DNA of 64,000 nucleotides from Actinomycetota bacterium (GTDB taxonomy: Bacteria > Actinomycetota > Actinomycetes > Nanopelagicales > Nanopelagicaceae): assembly GCA_016870365.1 (NCBI GenBank), contig VGBW01000004.1, positions 1-64,000 of the forward strand, written 5' to 3'. Positions 24,186-32,498 of this stretch are shown here, one piece after another. Below the pieces are notes generated by a model. That model did not search any database, was not told where the DNA came from, and saw nothing but the letters and a program-made list of their open reading frames with translations. How positions within the stretch are numbered: position 1 is the first letter of the stretch; every line of letters starts with the position of its first letter. A program made the position numbers and the translations under genes.

Positions 24186-24551
24186 ATGCCACTATCCGAG
24201 CATGAAAAGCGCCTCTTGGCCGAGATGGAGCAGGCCCTTGCTGCCGATGATCCTCGCCTAATTTCAACCTTTAGCGGCAAGAGTCCTTCAAGGAGTCGGG
24301 TGGTAATTGGTTTTGGCTTTATTCTTGCGGGAATCTTTATCCTCTTTGGCGGATTAATCTCTCAGGTGCCATTAGTTGGGGTTGTTGGCTTCATCACCTC
24401 ACTCATTGGAGCCGTTCTTGCCATCTCAAATCTTGGGGGCCTGATGAATGGGGTCATCTCCAAAGCCCAGAACAAGGGGTCAAAGAAGGGTCCCAGAAAG
24501 TGGAGTCAGGGCTTTGAGCAGAGATGGGATCGCCGCAATCTGGGTGAATAG
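24186..24551 (+). CDS. DUF3040 family membrane protein
   Basis: ATG at 24186 yields 121 residues beginning MPLSEHEKRLLAEMEQALAA then DDPRLIS, the hallmark of actinobacterial DUF3040 proteins, followed by two membrane helices (VVIGFGFILAGIFILFG and LVGVVGFITSLIGAVLA) and a basic C-terminus. A longer in-frame start at 24123 lacks family similarity in the added part. Function is unknown. The gene usually sits just upstream of mraZ in actinobacteria, as it does here. A strong terminator follows. Confidence 0.87.
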   Translation: MPLSEHEKRLLAEMEQALAADDPRLISTFSGKSPSRSRVVIGFGFILAGIFILFGGLISQVPLVGVVGFITSLIGAVLAISNLGGLMNGVISKAQNKGSKKGPRKWSQGFEQRWDRRNLGE

Positions 24552-24574
24552 GGAAGTTCAAAAGGAAAGAGCTG

Positions 24575-24596
24575 CCCGCCTCTGGCGGGTTTTTTT
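24575..24596 (+). terminator. Rho-independent terminator after the DUF3040 gene
   Basis: CCCGCC (24575-24580), loop TCT, GGCGGG (24584-24589), then seven T residues. This is a textbook intrinsic terminator and separates the DUF3040 unit from the mraZ operon. Confidence 0.93.
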
Positions 24597-24645
24597 ATGC
24601 CCAATAGCAGCAAATGGAGGGGCCGATTGGCCAACCCCTTGGAGC

Positions 24646-24690
24646 GTGGAGACAGGTGGTTGAAAATGGAGGAAAAGGGAGTAGAGTGGG
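24646..24690 (+). promoter_or_regulatory. MraZ box: five TGG-type repeats at exact 10-bp spacing
   Basis: GTGGA (24646), GTGGT (24656), ATGGA (24666), AGGGA (24676) and GTGGG (24686) start exactly ten bases apart. MraZ of Escherichia coli is known to bind TGGGN direct repeats separated by five-base spacers in front of its own operon. The array lies 55-100 bases upstream of the mraZ start, so autoregulation of the division cluster is likely. Two of the five repeats depart from TGG(A/G)N (GTGGT and AGGGA). Confidence 0.75.
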
Positions 24691-24744
24691 GAATTAAGCA
24701 ATACGGGGGTTCTGCACAGTAGGTAACTAGGGGAGGTCTTTGAA

Positions 24745-25176
24745 GTGTTTCTTGGCACCCACGAACCTCGCCTTGATGAGAAGGGGCGGTTGATTCTTCC
24801 CGCCAAATTCCGTGATGAGTTGGCATCAGGATTAGTAATCACTAAAGGACAAGAGCGTTGTCTCTTTGTCTTTCCATCTGCTGAATTTGCTCGAATCACT
24901 GAGCAATTAAGACGAGCACCCCTTACTGCAAAGGCTGCCCGTGACTACATGCGCGTGATGTTTGCCGGAGCTCACGATGAGATTCCAGATAAGCAAGGTC
25001 GCGTAATGATTCCTGCTGGTCTTAGAGAGTATGCAGATTTGGAAAAAGAGTGCGTAGTGATCGGTGCAAATACTCGGGTTGAGATTTGGGACTTCAAGGC
25101 TTGGAAGAGCTATCTCAAAGATCGTGAAAAAGGTTTTGCCGATGTTTCAGAGGAGGTGTTTCCAGGCCTCTTTTAA
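24745..25176 (+). CDS. mraZ: Transcriptional regulator MraZ
   Basis: The 143-residue protein has two SpoVT/AbrB-like halves: [20 protein letters not shown] at the N-terminus and [20 protein letters not shown] in the middle. MraZ is a ring-shaped DNA-binding repressor of the dcw operon. Start GTG at 24745 follows a GGGGAGG ribosome site. The five-repeat array upstream is the probable operator. It is the first gene of the mraZ-to-ftsQ run. Confidence 0.95.
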   Translation: MFLGTHEPRLDEKGRLILPAKFRDELASGLVITKGQERCLFVFPSAEFARITEQLRRAPLTAKAARDYMRVMFAGAHDEIPDKQGRVMIPAGLREYADLEKECVVIGANTRVEIWDFKAWKSYLKDREKGFADVSEEVFPGLF

Positions 25177-25200
25177 AAGGGGCAAGAAATAAAACTGTCC

Positions 25201-25301
25201 TCTCTCTTCTGGCCACCGCCGACCTTCAAAGAAACGGCGCCCCTTCCCCGGTGCCGTTTATCCCCCGCAATCCGTCGGCCGGCGGTGACCAGAGAAGAGA
25301 G
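25201..25301 (+). ncRNA. Structured leader between mraZ and rsmH, mraW RNA motif-like
   Basis: A long outer stem is formed by CTCTCTTCT-GG..ACCGCC (25202-25220) and GGCGGT..CC..AGAAGAGAG (25281-25301). Inside it is a hairpin AAACGGC (25232-25238) with GCCGTTT (25253-25259), extended by CC/GG. A cis-acting 'mraW RNA motif' upstream of rsmH (mraW) is known in Actinobacteria. Position and nested architecture fit, but I could not align it to the family model. Nothing coding is seen in this 173-base gap. Confidence 0.65.
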
Positions 25302-25349
25302 TGAAACAAGAGTGAGAGTGGTTAATCCAACAAGAGAGGGAATGTAGGG

Positions 25350-26297
25350 ATGAGGCTAGAGCATACATCAGTTCTACTTAATCGCTGCATCGCTGTTTTA
25401 TCAACCTCTCTGGAGAACAAAGGAGAGCCCGTATTAGTGGATGCCACATTAGGCTTAGGCGGGCATTCATTGGCACTCTTGGAGAAATTTCCTAACTTAA
25501 GAATTATCGGTATTGATAGAGATAAGAGCGCGATTGATAAAGCCAGTCAACGTTTAGCTTCGCACTTAGATCGCATCACTATTTTTCATGCAGTTTATGA
25601 CCAGACTCCCAAACTACTTGATTCCCTTGGAATTTGGGCAGTCGATGGAATCCTCTTTGATCTTGGCACCTCATCGATGCAATTGGGTCAATCCGAGCGT
25701 GGCTTCTCCTACGCTCAGAGCGCTCCACTTGATATGCGCATGGATCAAAGCAGTGGAATAACTGCCCAAGAGGTTCTAGATAACTATTCCAGGGGCGACC
25801 TAATCCGCATCATTCGCCAGTATGGTGAAGAGAGATTTGCGCAAAGAATTGTCGACAACATCATTGCAGAAAGAACTACTGGCTCAATAAAGAGCACTAG
25901 TGATCTAGCAGAGTTGATTAAGAGATCAATTCCTGCTCCAGCAAGACGCCTTGGAGGAAATCCGGCTAAGCGAACTTTCCAGGCACTTCGTATTGAGGTC
26001 AATCAAGAACTAGCGACTTTAGAGCGAGCCATCCCACTCTGTCTTGAGCGATTAAACCTTGGTGGTCGGATGGTTGTGATGTCTTTTCAATCTCTAGAAG
26101 ACAAAATTGTCAAAAAGATCTTTGCTCAGGCAACCCAATCAAAAACCCCAGTTGGTCTACCAGTGGAAATCAAAGCTCTCTCGGCAAAGTTCTCCTTAGT
26201 CTTTAGCGGTAGCCAAAAGGCTAGTGATGCTGAGATCTTAGAAAACTCTCGGGCAAAGTCGGTAAGGCTTCGCGCAATTGAGCGGGTGGCTGCTTAA
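25350..26297 (+). CDS. rsmH: 16S rRNA (cytosine-1402-N4)-methyltransferase RsmH
   Basis: The 315-residue SAM-dependent methyltransferase (MraW) has HTSVLLNRCI at the start, VDATLGLGGHSLALL (SAM site), GIDRDKSAI, FDLGTSSMQL, ERGFSYAQSAPLDMRMD and RTFQALRIEVNQEL, followed by VVMSFQSLEDKIVK. It modifies the ribosomal P-site base C1402. ATG start. The stop and the next ATG overlap by one base (TAATG). Confidence 0.95.
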   Translation: MRLEHTSVLLNRCIAVLSTSLENKGEPVLVDATLGLGGHSLALLEKFPNLRIIGIDRDKSAIDKASQRLASHLDRITIFHAVYDQTPKLLDSLGIWAVDGILFDLGTSSMQLGQSERGFSYAQSAPLDMRMDQSSGITAQEVLDNYSRGDLIRIIRQYGEERFAQRIVDNIIAERTTGSIKSTSDLAELIKRSIPAPARRLGGNPAKRTFQALRIEVNQELATLERAIPLCLERLNLGGRMVVMSFQSLEDKIVKKIFAQATQSKTPVGLPVEIKALSAKFSLVFSGSQKASDAEILENSRAKSVRLRAIERVAA

Positions 26298-26719
26298 TGG
26301 CTCTCTCAGTACTTAGCCCAGCATTTGAGCGATCAAAGAAACTAGCAATTGAGAAATCATCAAATGCAATCCTCAAACTCGTTCCAGAACTTCGCCCAAC
26401 GTCTAGGGAGCAAGCAACAGATCGCCTCTTTTATTCAATCGTTGGAGCCATATTGTCACTTGGCCTTTTGGGACTTCTTGGAATAAATATCCTTCTGGAA
26501 AATGATGCAGTAAGAGTTAGGGAGTTAAAGATTGAGGCGATAATGGTAAATGAAGAGCGCGAAGAGGCGCTTAGACAAGTAGCTCTGCTTTCCACATCTG
26601 AGTCGCTGGCAGAGCGCGCTCTCTCCCTTGGAATGATTCCAAGTAGCTCACCAACGTTTCTGGATATCTCAATTCCCTTCGCTCCTGAGCAAGAAAAGGT
26701 GGTCAAAGCCAAGCCATGA
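26297..26719 (+). CDS. ftsL: FtsL-like septum formation protein
   Basis: The 140-residue protein has a cytoplasmic N-terminus, one membrane helix (LFYSIVGAILSLGLLGLLGI), a predicted coiled-coil (VRELKIEAIMVNEEREEAL followed by RQVALL) and a LAERALSLGMIP segment typical of FtsL/DivIC proteins. Identification rests mainly on topology and position between rsmH and ftsI, because FtsL is poorly conserved. It overlaps ftsI by four bases (ATGA). Confidence 0.8.
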   Translation: MALSVLSPAFERSKKLAIEKSSNAILKLVPELRPTSREQATDRLFYSIVGAILSLGLLGLLGINILLENDAVRVRELKIEAIMVNEEREEALRQVALLSTSESLAERALSLGMIPSSSPTFLDISIPFAPEQEKVVKAKP

Positions 26720-28563
26720 GCCACCACAAGTTAGTAGAGAGAAGGATTAGCTACCTCGTTGCTATCTCCTCGGTAATTCTTCTAGCTTTTGCAGTTCGTT
26801 TGATTGATATTCAAGGCGTCAGGGCGGCCAACTTCGCCAATAAAGTTGATAACGAATTAACAAAGAGGTCAGTGATTATGGCTCCGCGTGGAGCCATAAC
26901 TGATATCAATGGCACAGAATTTGCTAGAAGCGTTAGCGCTTATCGAATCTTGGTAGATCAGGCGATAGTGGATCACCCTAAAGAGCTGGCAGAACTTGCA
27001 GCGCCGATACTCGATGTTGATCAAAATTGGCTTAGGCAACAATTAGTTGGCGAGAGAAGATATGTAGTAATCAGCCAGGCGGTCAAGCCTCAAGTTTGGC
27101 GAAAACTAGAGTCAGCGGTTGATGCCTACAACCAAGAGATTTCTGGGAGAAAAAATGGCCTAGCGAAAAGACTGATGGGGTTATTTGCTGAACGAATCTA
27201 TGTTCGCGAGTATCCTGAAGGTGATTTAGGAGCGGCAGTAATTGGATTCATCAATAGGGCAGGTGCTGGGGCTGCAGGACTGGAATACAGCATGAATTCA
27301 ACTTTAAGCGGAATTGATGGCCATTACACCTACGCAGATGCAGCAGGCACAATTATTCCTGGAACTCAGAAAATTACCGCAGAGGCGGTTCGGGGAAGCA
27401 CCGTCAGGTTAACTATCGATAGAGATGTGCAGTGGGTGGCACAAGATGCAATAAGGACTGTAGTTAAGAGTTCTCGGGCACTTTCTGGCACGGTAATTGT
27501 TATGGATCCAGCAACTGGTGAAGTGCTAGCTCATGCAACTTATCCTTCATTTACACCGGGGGACACCAAAGGTGTAGACCCCTATCGCTGGAAGAACCCT
27601 TCGGTGCAAGAAGTTTATGAACCAGGCTCTGTCGGAAAAGTGATGACTATTGCTGCCGCCCTGGAAGAGGGCAAGATTTCACCTGAGACAGTGATGACTA
27701 TTCCTTGGAAATTGAAGCGCTCCAATAAAGTATTCAGCGATCATGAAAAACATCCCACTCAGCGTTTAACCCTCACCGGAGCGCTTGCTACCTCTAGTAA
27801 TACTGGAGCAATAAAAGTGGGGGAGATGCTCTCTAATGACAAGCTTCACTCATATCTAAAGAAGTTTGGAATTGCTGAAAAAGCTAATTCCGGTCTTCCT
27901 GGCGAGGAAACTGGAAAGCTGCATGACGTTAAGGATTGGTCTGGAACAACTGCTCCAGCTGTGGCATTTGGTCAGGGTTATTCACTTACCGCCCTTCAGG
28001 CAACATCAGTCTTTGCAACTATTGCCAACGATGGCCTTCGCGTGACCCCTACCTTGATTGCTGGCATTAGCGATGGAGCGGGGAGATATGCCCCGGCAAG
28101 TCAGCAAAAATCAGTAAGGGTGATTAGCGCAGATACTGCAGAGAAGATGCGCTTAATGATGGAGAGCGTTGCCACCAACCGAGGAACCGCAGCATCAGCT
28201 GCCATCGATGGTTATCGCGTTGCTGGGAAAACTGGAACTGCGCAGAGGTATAACCCTAAATGCGGTTGCTACAGCGGATATACTGCTTCGTTTATCGGGT
28301 TTGCTCCGGCAGATAAACCCGAGTATGTAGTCTCGGTAACCATTCAAGATCCTAAGGGTCTTCACTGGGGAGGATATCTGGGGGGCCCAGTATTCAAGAA
28401 AGTGATGAGCTTTGTTCTAGAGGATAAAGCGATTCGTCCCACAGCTCCTGCAACAACAGGCTATGTTCTTACCGAGAAAGAGTTAAAGGCCAAGATTGAA
28501 TTGATGACCGGTGGGGCGCAAGCATCGGGTGCTAAGAGAGATCAAGTGAGCGAAAATGGCTGA
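26716..28563 (+). CDS. ftsI: Septal peptidoglycan transpeptidase FtsI (PBP3 class)
   Basis: The 615-residue class B penicillin-binding protein has an N-terminal membrane anchor (YLVAISSVILLAFAVRLID), a dimerisation domain with RGAITDINGTEFA, and a transpeptidase domain. Active-site motifs are EPGSVGK (nucleophile Ser near 305), SSN near 359 and KTG near 504. It cross-links septal peptidoglycan with FtsW. It overlaps both ftsL and murE, so all three are translationally coupled. Confidence 0.95.
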   Translation: MSHHKLVERRISYLVAISSVILLAFAVRLIDIQGVRAANFANKVDNELTKRSVIMAPRGAITDINGTEFARSVSAYRILVDQAIVDHPKELAELAAPILDVDQNWLRQQLVGERRYVVISQAVKPQVWRKLESAVDAYNQEISGRKNGLAKRLMGLFAERIYVREYPEGDLGAAVIGFINRAGAGAAGLEYSMNSTLSGIDGHYTYADAAGTIIPGTQKITAEAVRGSTVRLTIDRDVQWVAQDAIRTVVKSSRALSGTVIVMDPATGEVLAHATYPSFTPGDTKGVDPYRWKNPSVQEVYEPGSVGKVMTIAAALEEGKISPETVMTIPWKLKRSNKVFSDHEKHPTQRLTLTGALATSSNTGAIKVGEMLSNDKLHSYLKKFGIAEKANSGLPGEETGKLHDVKDWSGTTAPAVAFGQGYSLTALQATSVFATIANDGLRVTPTLIAGISDGAGRYAPASQQKSVRVISADTAEKMRLMMESVATNRGTAASAAIDGYRVAGKTGTAQRYNPKCGCYSGYTASFIGFAPADKPEYVVSVTIQDPKGLHWGGYLGGPVFKKVMSFVLEDKAIRPTAPATTGYVLTEKELKAKIELMTGGAQASGAKRDQVSENG

Positions 28564-30061
28564 GATGCGTCGCTTTGAGCCAAATGTTAAAAAGCTTGGC
28601 GATGTGGCATCTTTTTTAGGAGTTGAAATTAGTGAAAAGTTTAAGTCCCTTAAGATAACGGGTCTTTCTAGTTCTTCAAATCGAATTACAGAGGGAGCGC
28701 TATTTATAGCTCTCCCTGGTGAGAAACATCATGGGGCGCGATTTGCTTTAGATGCTCAAAAAGCTGGTGCTATTGCATTGCTGACTGATATGCAAGGCGC
28801 AGATCTTGCCTCAGCATTACTTGGAGATTTCCCAATTTTGAAGATAGAAAACCCGAGAGCTAAGAGTGGCTACTTGGCAGATTGGTTTAATCAATCTCCC
28901 AGCAGAGCGCTATTTCTTGCCGGAATCACGGGGACAAATGGCAAGACCACGACCTCATTTCTACTTAGGCAAATCTGGGAATTTGCTTGGGTGGATTCTG
29001 GCCTCATTGGAACTATTGGAATTGAAATTGGCCGGGATAGTTTTGCCGCTAGCCACACTACTCCAGAGGCCGATCAACTCCATAACATCCTCTCTATCAT
29101 GCAAGAGAGACATCTGCGCGCAGCCGCTGTCGAGGTAAGTAGCCATGCGCTAGCACTAAATCGTGTAGATGGAGCCTTCTTCTCTGCTGCTGCCTTTACC
29201 AATCTGACACAAGATCATCTTGATTTTCATGGCAATATGGAGAATTACTACCAAGCCAAGAAGAAACTCTTTGAAGCCCAGCTCTGCCAAGCAGCCTTCA
29301 TAAATATCGATAATGCTTATGGAGCCAGGCTAGCAAGTGAGATTTCACTAACCCCCACTACTATCTCTCGTACAAATAGCAAAGCTCATTGGTATTACCA
29401 AGGAATCAAGAACACCTCTAAGGGCTATGAAGTTATTGTCAGAGGCAGGGATGGAATTCTCATTTCAGGTCAACTAAATCTAATAGGAGAACATAATCTA
29501 GATAATGCACTCATGGCTATGGTAATAGCTTATGAAAGTGGGGTCGATCCGCTAGTAATTGGAAACTCCCTAGCAACTCTTAAAGGAGCCCCTGGTCGAC
29601 TAGAAGTGATTGATTGTGGGCAAGAATTCTTAGCCTTAGTTGATTATGCTCACACCCCAGATGCCGTTGAGAAGGTTCTGGCAACGCTAAGAAAAATCAC
29701 CGATTCCAAGATAATCGCAATCCTGGGCTGTGGGGGTAATCGCGATAGATCTAAACGTTCTCTGATGGGAAAGGCTCTTGATTCTGGAAGTGATATCGCC
29801 ATCTTCACCAGCGATAATCCAAGAGATGAAGACCCTGAGCAAATATTGAAAGATATGCTCGGTTCACTCGAGGTTAAGTCACCTAGTGCTGTAATCGTAG
29901 ATCGCCAAGTAGCCATCAGATATGGCGTTGAGAGAGCCGAAGCCGGAGATGTCCTGGTGGTCTTAGGTAAGGGACACGAAGTAGGCCAAGAGATTAGGGG
30001 AGTCAAAATTCCATTTAGCGACCAAGGGATCTTAAGAAAATACATCGAGGCCGAATTATGA
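28556..30061 (+). CDS. murE: UDP-MurNAc-tripeptide synthetase MurE (meso-DAP type by motif)
   Basis: The 501-residue Mur ligase adds the third residue of the stem peptide. The ATP loop is GITGTNGKTTTSFLL; VEVSSHALALNRVDG, FTNLTQDHLDFHG and VDYAHTPDAVEK are family markers. The substrate-recognition motif reads DNPRDEDP, the form associated with meso-diaminopimelate rather than lysine. ATG at 28556 overlaps ftsI by eight bases; the stop overlaps murF by four. Confidence 0.95.
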   Translation: MAEMRRFEPNVKKLGDVASFLGVEISEKFKSLKITGLSSSSNRITEGALFIALPGEKHHGARFALDAQKAGAIALLTDMQGADLASALLGDFPILKIENPRAKSGYLADWFNQSPSRALFLAGITGTNGKTTTSFLLRQIWEFAWVDSGLIGTIGIEIGRDSFAASHTTPEADQLHNILSIMQERHLRAAAVEVSSHALALNRVDGAFFSAAAFTNLTQDHLDFHGNMENYYQAKKKLFEAQLCQAAFINIDNAYGARLASEISLTPTTISRTNSKAHWYYQGIKNTSKGYEVIVRGRDGILISGQLNLIGEHNLDNALMAMVIAYESGVDPLVIGNSLATLKGAPGRLEVIDCGQEFLALVDYAHTPDAVEKVLATLRKITDSKIIAILGCGGNRDRSKRSLMGKALDSGSDIAIFTSDNPRDEDPEQILKDMLGSLEVKSPSAVIVDRQVAIRYGVERAEAGDVLVVLGKGHEVGQEIRGVKIPFSDQGILRKYIEAEL

Positions 30062-31443
30062 TTCAAATGAGCATGGCACAGATGGCTCAAATTATGGGGG
30101 GCATAACCCATGGAGATCTCCAAGTAGGAAGTGCGGCTAGCTTCCAGTTTGATTCAAGGCAGATTACTCCTGGGGATGTCTTTTTAGCACTTAAGGGCGA
30201 GAAGGGCGATGGCCATGATTACATCGCTGAAGCAGTCAAAAAGGGAGCGGTTTTAAGTATTTGTAAGCGTCCAGTTTCCACTCCTCATATTTTGGTAAAT
30301 GATGTCCTGATAGCCTTAGCAAAATTAGCCTCTCATGTAAGAGCTGAGCTCAAAGACTTAAGAGTAGTTGGAATTACCGGGAGCCAGGGAAAGACCACAA
30401 CTAAGGATCTACTCCTCTCAATTCTTAGTAATGAAGGTGAAACGATCGCCTCCATGGACTCTTTCAATAATGAGCTGGGCGTTCCTTTGACCCTTCTTCG
30501 CTGCACAAAGACGAGTAAATATTGCATCCTGGAAATGGGTGCCAGGAACAGTGGAGATATCACTGCTCTTACCGCCCTTGCCAATCCTAATGTTGGGGCC
30601 GTTCTTATAGTTGGAAATGCTCACGTTGGCCAATTCGGATCTCAAGAAGTGATTGCCAAGACTAAGGGTGAGTTGATTGCTGGTTTAGGAAAGGGCGCCG
30701 TTGCAGTCCTTGGAACTTATGATTCTTTTACCCCAAATATGCCAAGTGCAGAGGGTGTAAAGAGGGTTACCTTTGGCGTTGACGCAAAATGCGATATTCG
30801 CGCCGCTGATATTGAAGCCAGGGGAGGCTTTGCTCACTTTGACTTAGTAATTGGCAGTGAGCGCCAGGCGGTAGCGTTACAAATCCTCGGCCTTCATCAG
30901 ATTTCGAATGCTCTTGCGGCCGCTGCCATCGCTAGCTCTCTAGGCGTAAGTGTCAGTCGAATTGCCTCGGCTCTTTCCAATCATCAGTCACTTAGTAAAT
31001 GGCGCATGGAATTAGATGAAGGAAATGGTTTAACACTGATTAATGATTCTTATAATGCAAATCCTGAGAGTATTGAGGCCGCCCTTAGGGTTTTAGCCCT
31101 ACTTGCTCAAGAACGAGGTGGTCGCTCCTGGGCCTTTTTGGGGCAAATGCATGAGTTAGGCCAGGCTTCAGATCAGTTGCATGAAGAAATTGGGAAGAGC
31201 GCGCAAAATTTAGGAATTGATTTCTTGGTAGCCATCAATAGCAAGTCCTATCTAAGCAAGATTGATCCTGCGACAATCACAGTTCGATATTTCCCTAGCT
31301 GGCAAGAATCCCTAAGTGTCTTTTCCGAATTTAATCCAGGCGATGTCGTACTAGTAAAAGCCTCCAGGGCTGAGAAACTAGATGAATTAGCCAGTGCCAT
31401 TAAGACCAGGGTTATGATCGAGCCCGAAGGGGAGAGTAGATGA
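30058..31443 (+). CDS. murF: UDP-MurNAc-pentapeptide synthetase MurF
   Basis: The 461-residue ligase adds D-Ala-D-Ala to the UDP-MurNAc-tripeptide. It shows FDSRQITPGDVFLALKGEKG, the ATP loop GITGSQGKTTTKDLL, FNNELGVPLTLL, ILEMGARNSGDI and INDSYNANPESIEAAL. Coupled by ATGA to both neighbours. Confidence 0.95.
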   Translation: MIQMSMAQMAQIMGGITHGDLQVGSAASFQFDSRQITPGDVFLALKGEKGDGHDYIAEAVKKGAVLSICKRPVSTPHILVNDVLIALAKLASHVRAELKDLRVVGITGSQGKTTTKDLLLSILSNEGETIASMDSFNNELGVPLTLLRCTKTSKYCILEMGARNSGDITALTALANPNVGAVLIVGNAHVGQFGSQEVIAKTKGELIAGLGKGAVAVLGTYDSFTPNMPSAEGVKRVTFGVDAKCDIRAADIEARGGFAHFDLVIGSERQAVALQILGLHQISNALAAAAIASSLGVSVSRIASALSNHQSLSKWRMELDEGNGLTLINDSYNANPESIEAALRVLALLAQERGGRSWAFLGQMHELGQASDQLHEEIGKSAQNLGIDFLVAINSKSYLSKIDPATITVRYFPSWQESLSVFSEFNPGDVVLVKASRAEKLDELASAIKTRVMIEPEGESR

Positions 31444-32498
31444 GAGGCATATTAATTTCAGGGGCAACTGCATTTCTGATTAGCTTTTTACTTACCCCGG
31501 TATTCATTGAGCTCTTGTTGCGCAAAGGCTATGGCCAGCAGATTAGAGATGATGGTCCAAAGAGCCATCACACCAAGCGTGGAACTCCAACAATGGGTGG
31601 GGTAATCCTGATTCTGGCAGCAATTGCTGGTTATTTGATCTCACATCTATTTACTGGCGCAGCTTTAACCACTTCGGCAGTATTGGTAATCGGCCTAATT
31701 GTTTGTCTTGGCTTAATCGGATATTTGGATGATTGGCTAAAGGTAGTTAGGCAGCGTTCACTAGGGCTTAAGGCTAAGGAGAAGTTGCTAACTCAAGGAA
31801 TCATTGCGGGAGTATTTGGCTATTTGGCTACCAGATTTCCTGATGACCTCGGACTAACGCCAATGTCGCAGTATCTATCAACAGTTAGAGATACTTCGAT
31901 AAAGCTCGGAATGGCGCTACTGATTCTCCTAGCAATCTTGATGGTGCTTGGTGCAAGTAACGGAGTCAATCTAACCGATGGCCTAGATGGTCTAGCCACA
32001 GGGGCAGCAGTATTATCATTTCTGGCATTCGTTCTCATCGGTGTCTGGGAGTTTGGTCAGCGCTGCGAAGTGGTAAGTGGCGGCAATTGTTACAACGTGC
32101 GCGATCCATTAGATCTTGCAGTTCTTGCATCAGCTCTTGCTGGATCTTGTGCCGGATTTCTCTGGTGGAATGCCTCTCCGGCAAGAATCTTTATGGGAGA
32201 TACTGGCTCTCTAGCCCTCGGTGGGGCGCTAGCTGGCCTTGCTATGGCACTTCGAATTGAGCTTCTGCTGATTCCTATCGGCGGGTTATTTGTAATCATC
32301 ACTCTCTCTGTGATCATTCAGACCGGCTACTTCAAAATAAGCGGTGGCAAAAGAGTGTTTAAGATGGCACCGCTTCAACATCACTTTGAACTACTTGGTT
32401 GGGGCGAGGTAACTATTGTTATTCGATTCTGGATTGTGGCAGGTTTATGTGTAGCTGCTGGCCTTGGACTCTTCTATGCTCAGTGGGTCGTTGCGTGA
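31440..32498 (+). CDS. mraY: Phospho-MurNAc-pentapeptide translocase MraY
   Basis: The 352-residue polytopic enzyme makes lipid I from UDP-MurNAc-pentapeptide and undecaprenyl phosphate. It has about ten helices and the motifs DDGPKSHHTKRGTPTMGG, IGYLDDWLKV (catalytic aspartates), GVNLTDGLDGLATG, FMGDTGSLALGG and APLQHHFELLGW. ATG overlaps murF; TGA overlaps the murD GTG. Confidence 0.96.
   Translation: MRGILISGATAFLISFLLTPVFIELLLRKGYGQQIRDDGPKSHHTKRGTPTMGGVILILAAIAGYLISHLFTGAALTTSAVLVIGLIVCLGLIGYLDDWLKVVRQRSLGLKAKEKLLTQGIIAGVFGYLATRFPDDLGLTPMSQYLSTVRDTSIKLGMALLILLAILMVLGASNGVNLTDGLDGLATGAAVLSFLAFVLIGVWEFGQRCEVVSGGNCYNVRDPLDLAVLASALAGSCAGFLWWNASPARIFMGDTGSLALGGALAGLAMALRIELLLIPIGGLFVIITLSVIIQTGYFKISGGKRVFKMAPLQHHFELLGWGEVTIVIRFWIVAGLCVAAGLGLFYAQWVVA

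Noticed and set aside
24646-24690. Short direct repeats as a CRISPR array
   Set aside because: Units are only five bases with five-base spacers and no cas genes; the MraZ box explains them.
29650-30123. Open frame of 157 codons on the minus strand opposite the end of murE
   Set aside because: It is a shadow of the conserved MurE C-terminal domain; composition and lack of family features do not support a gene.
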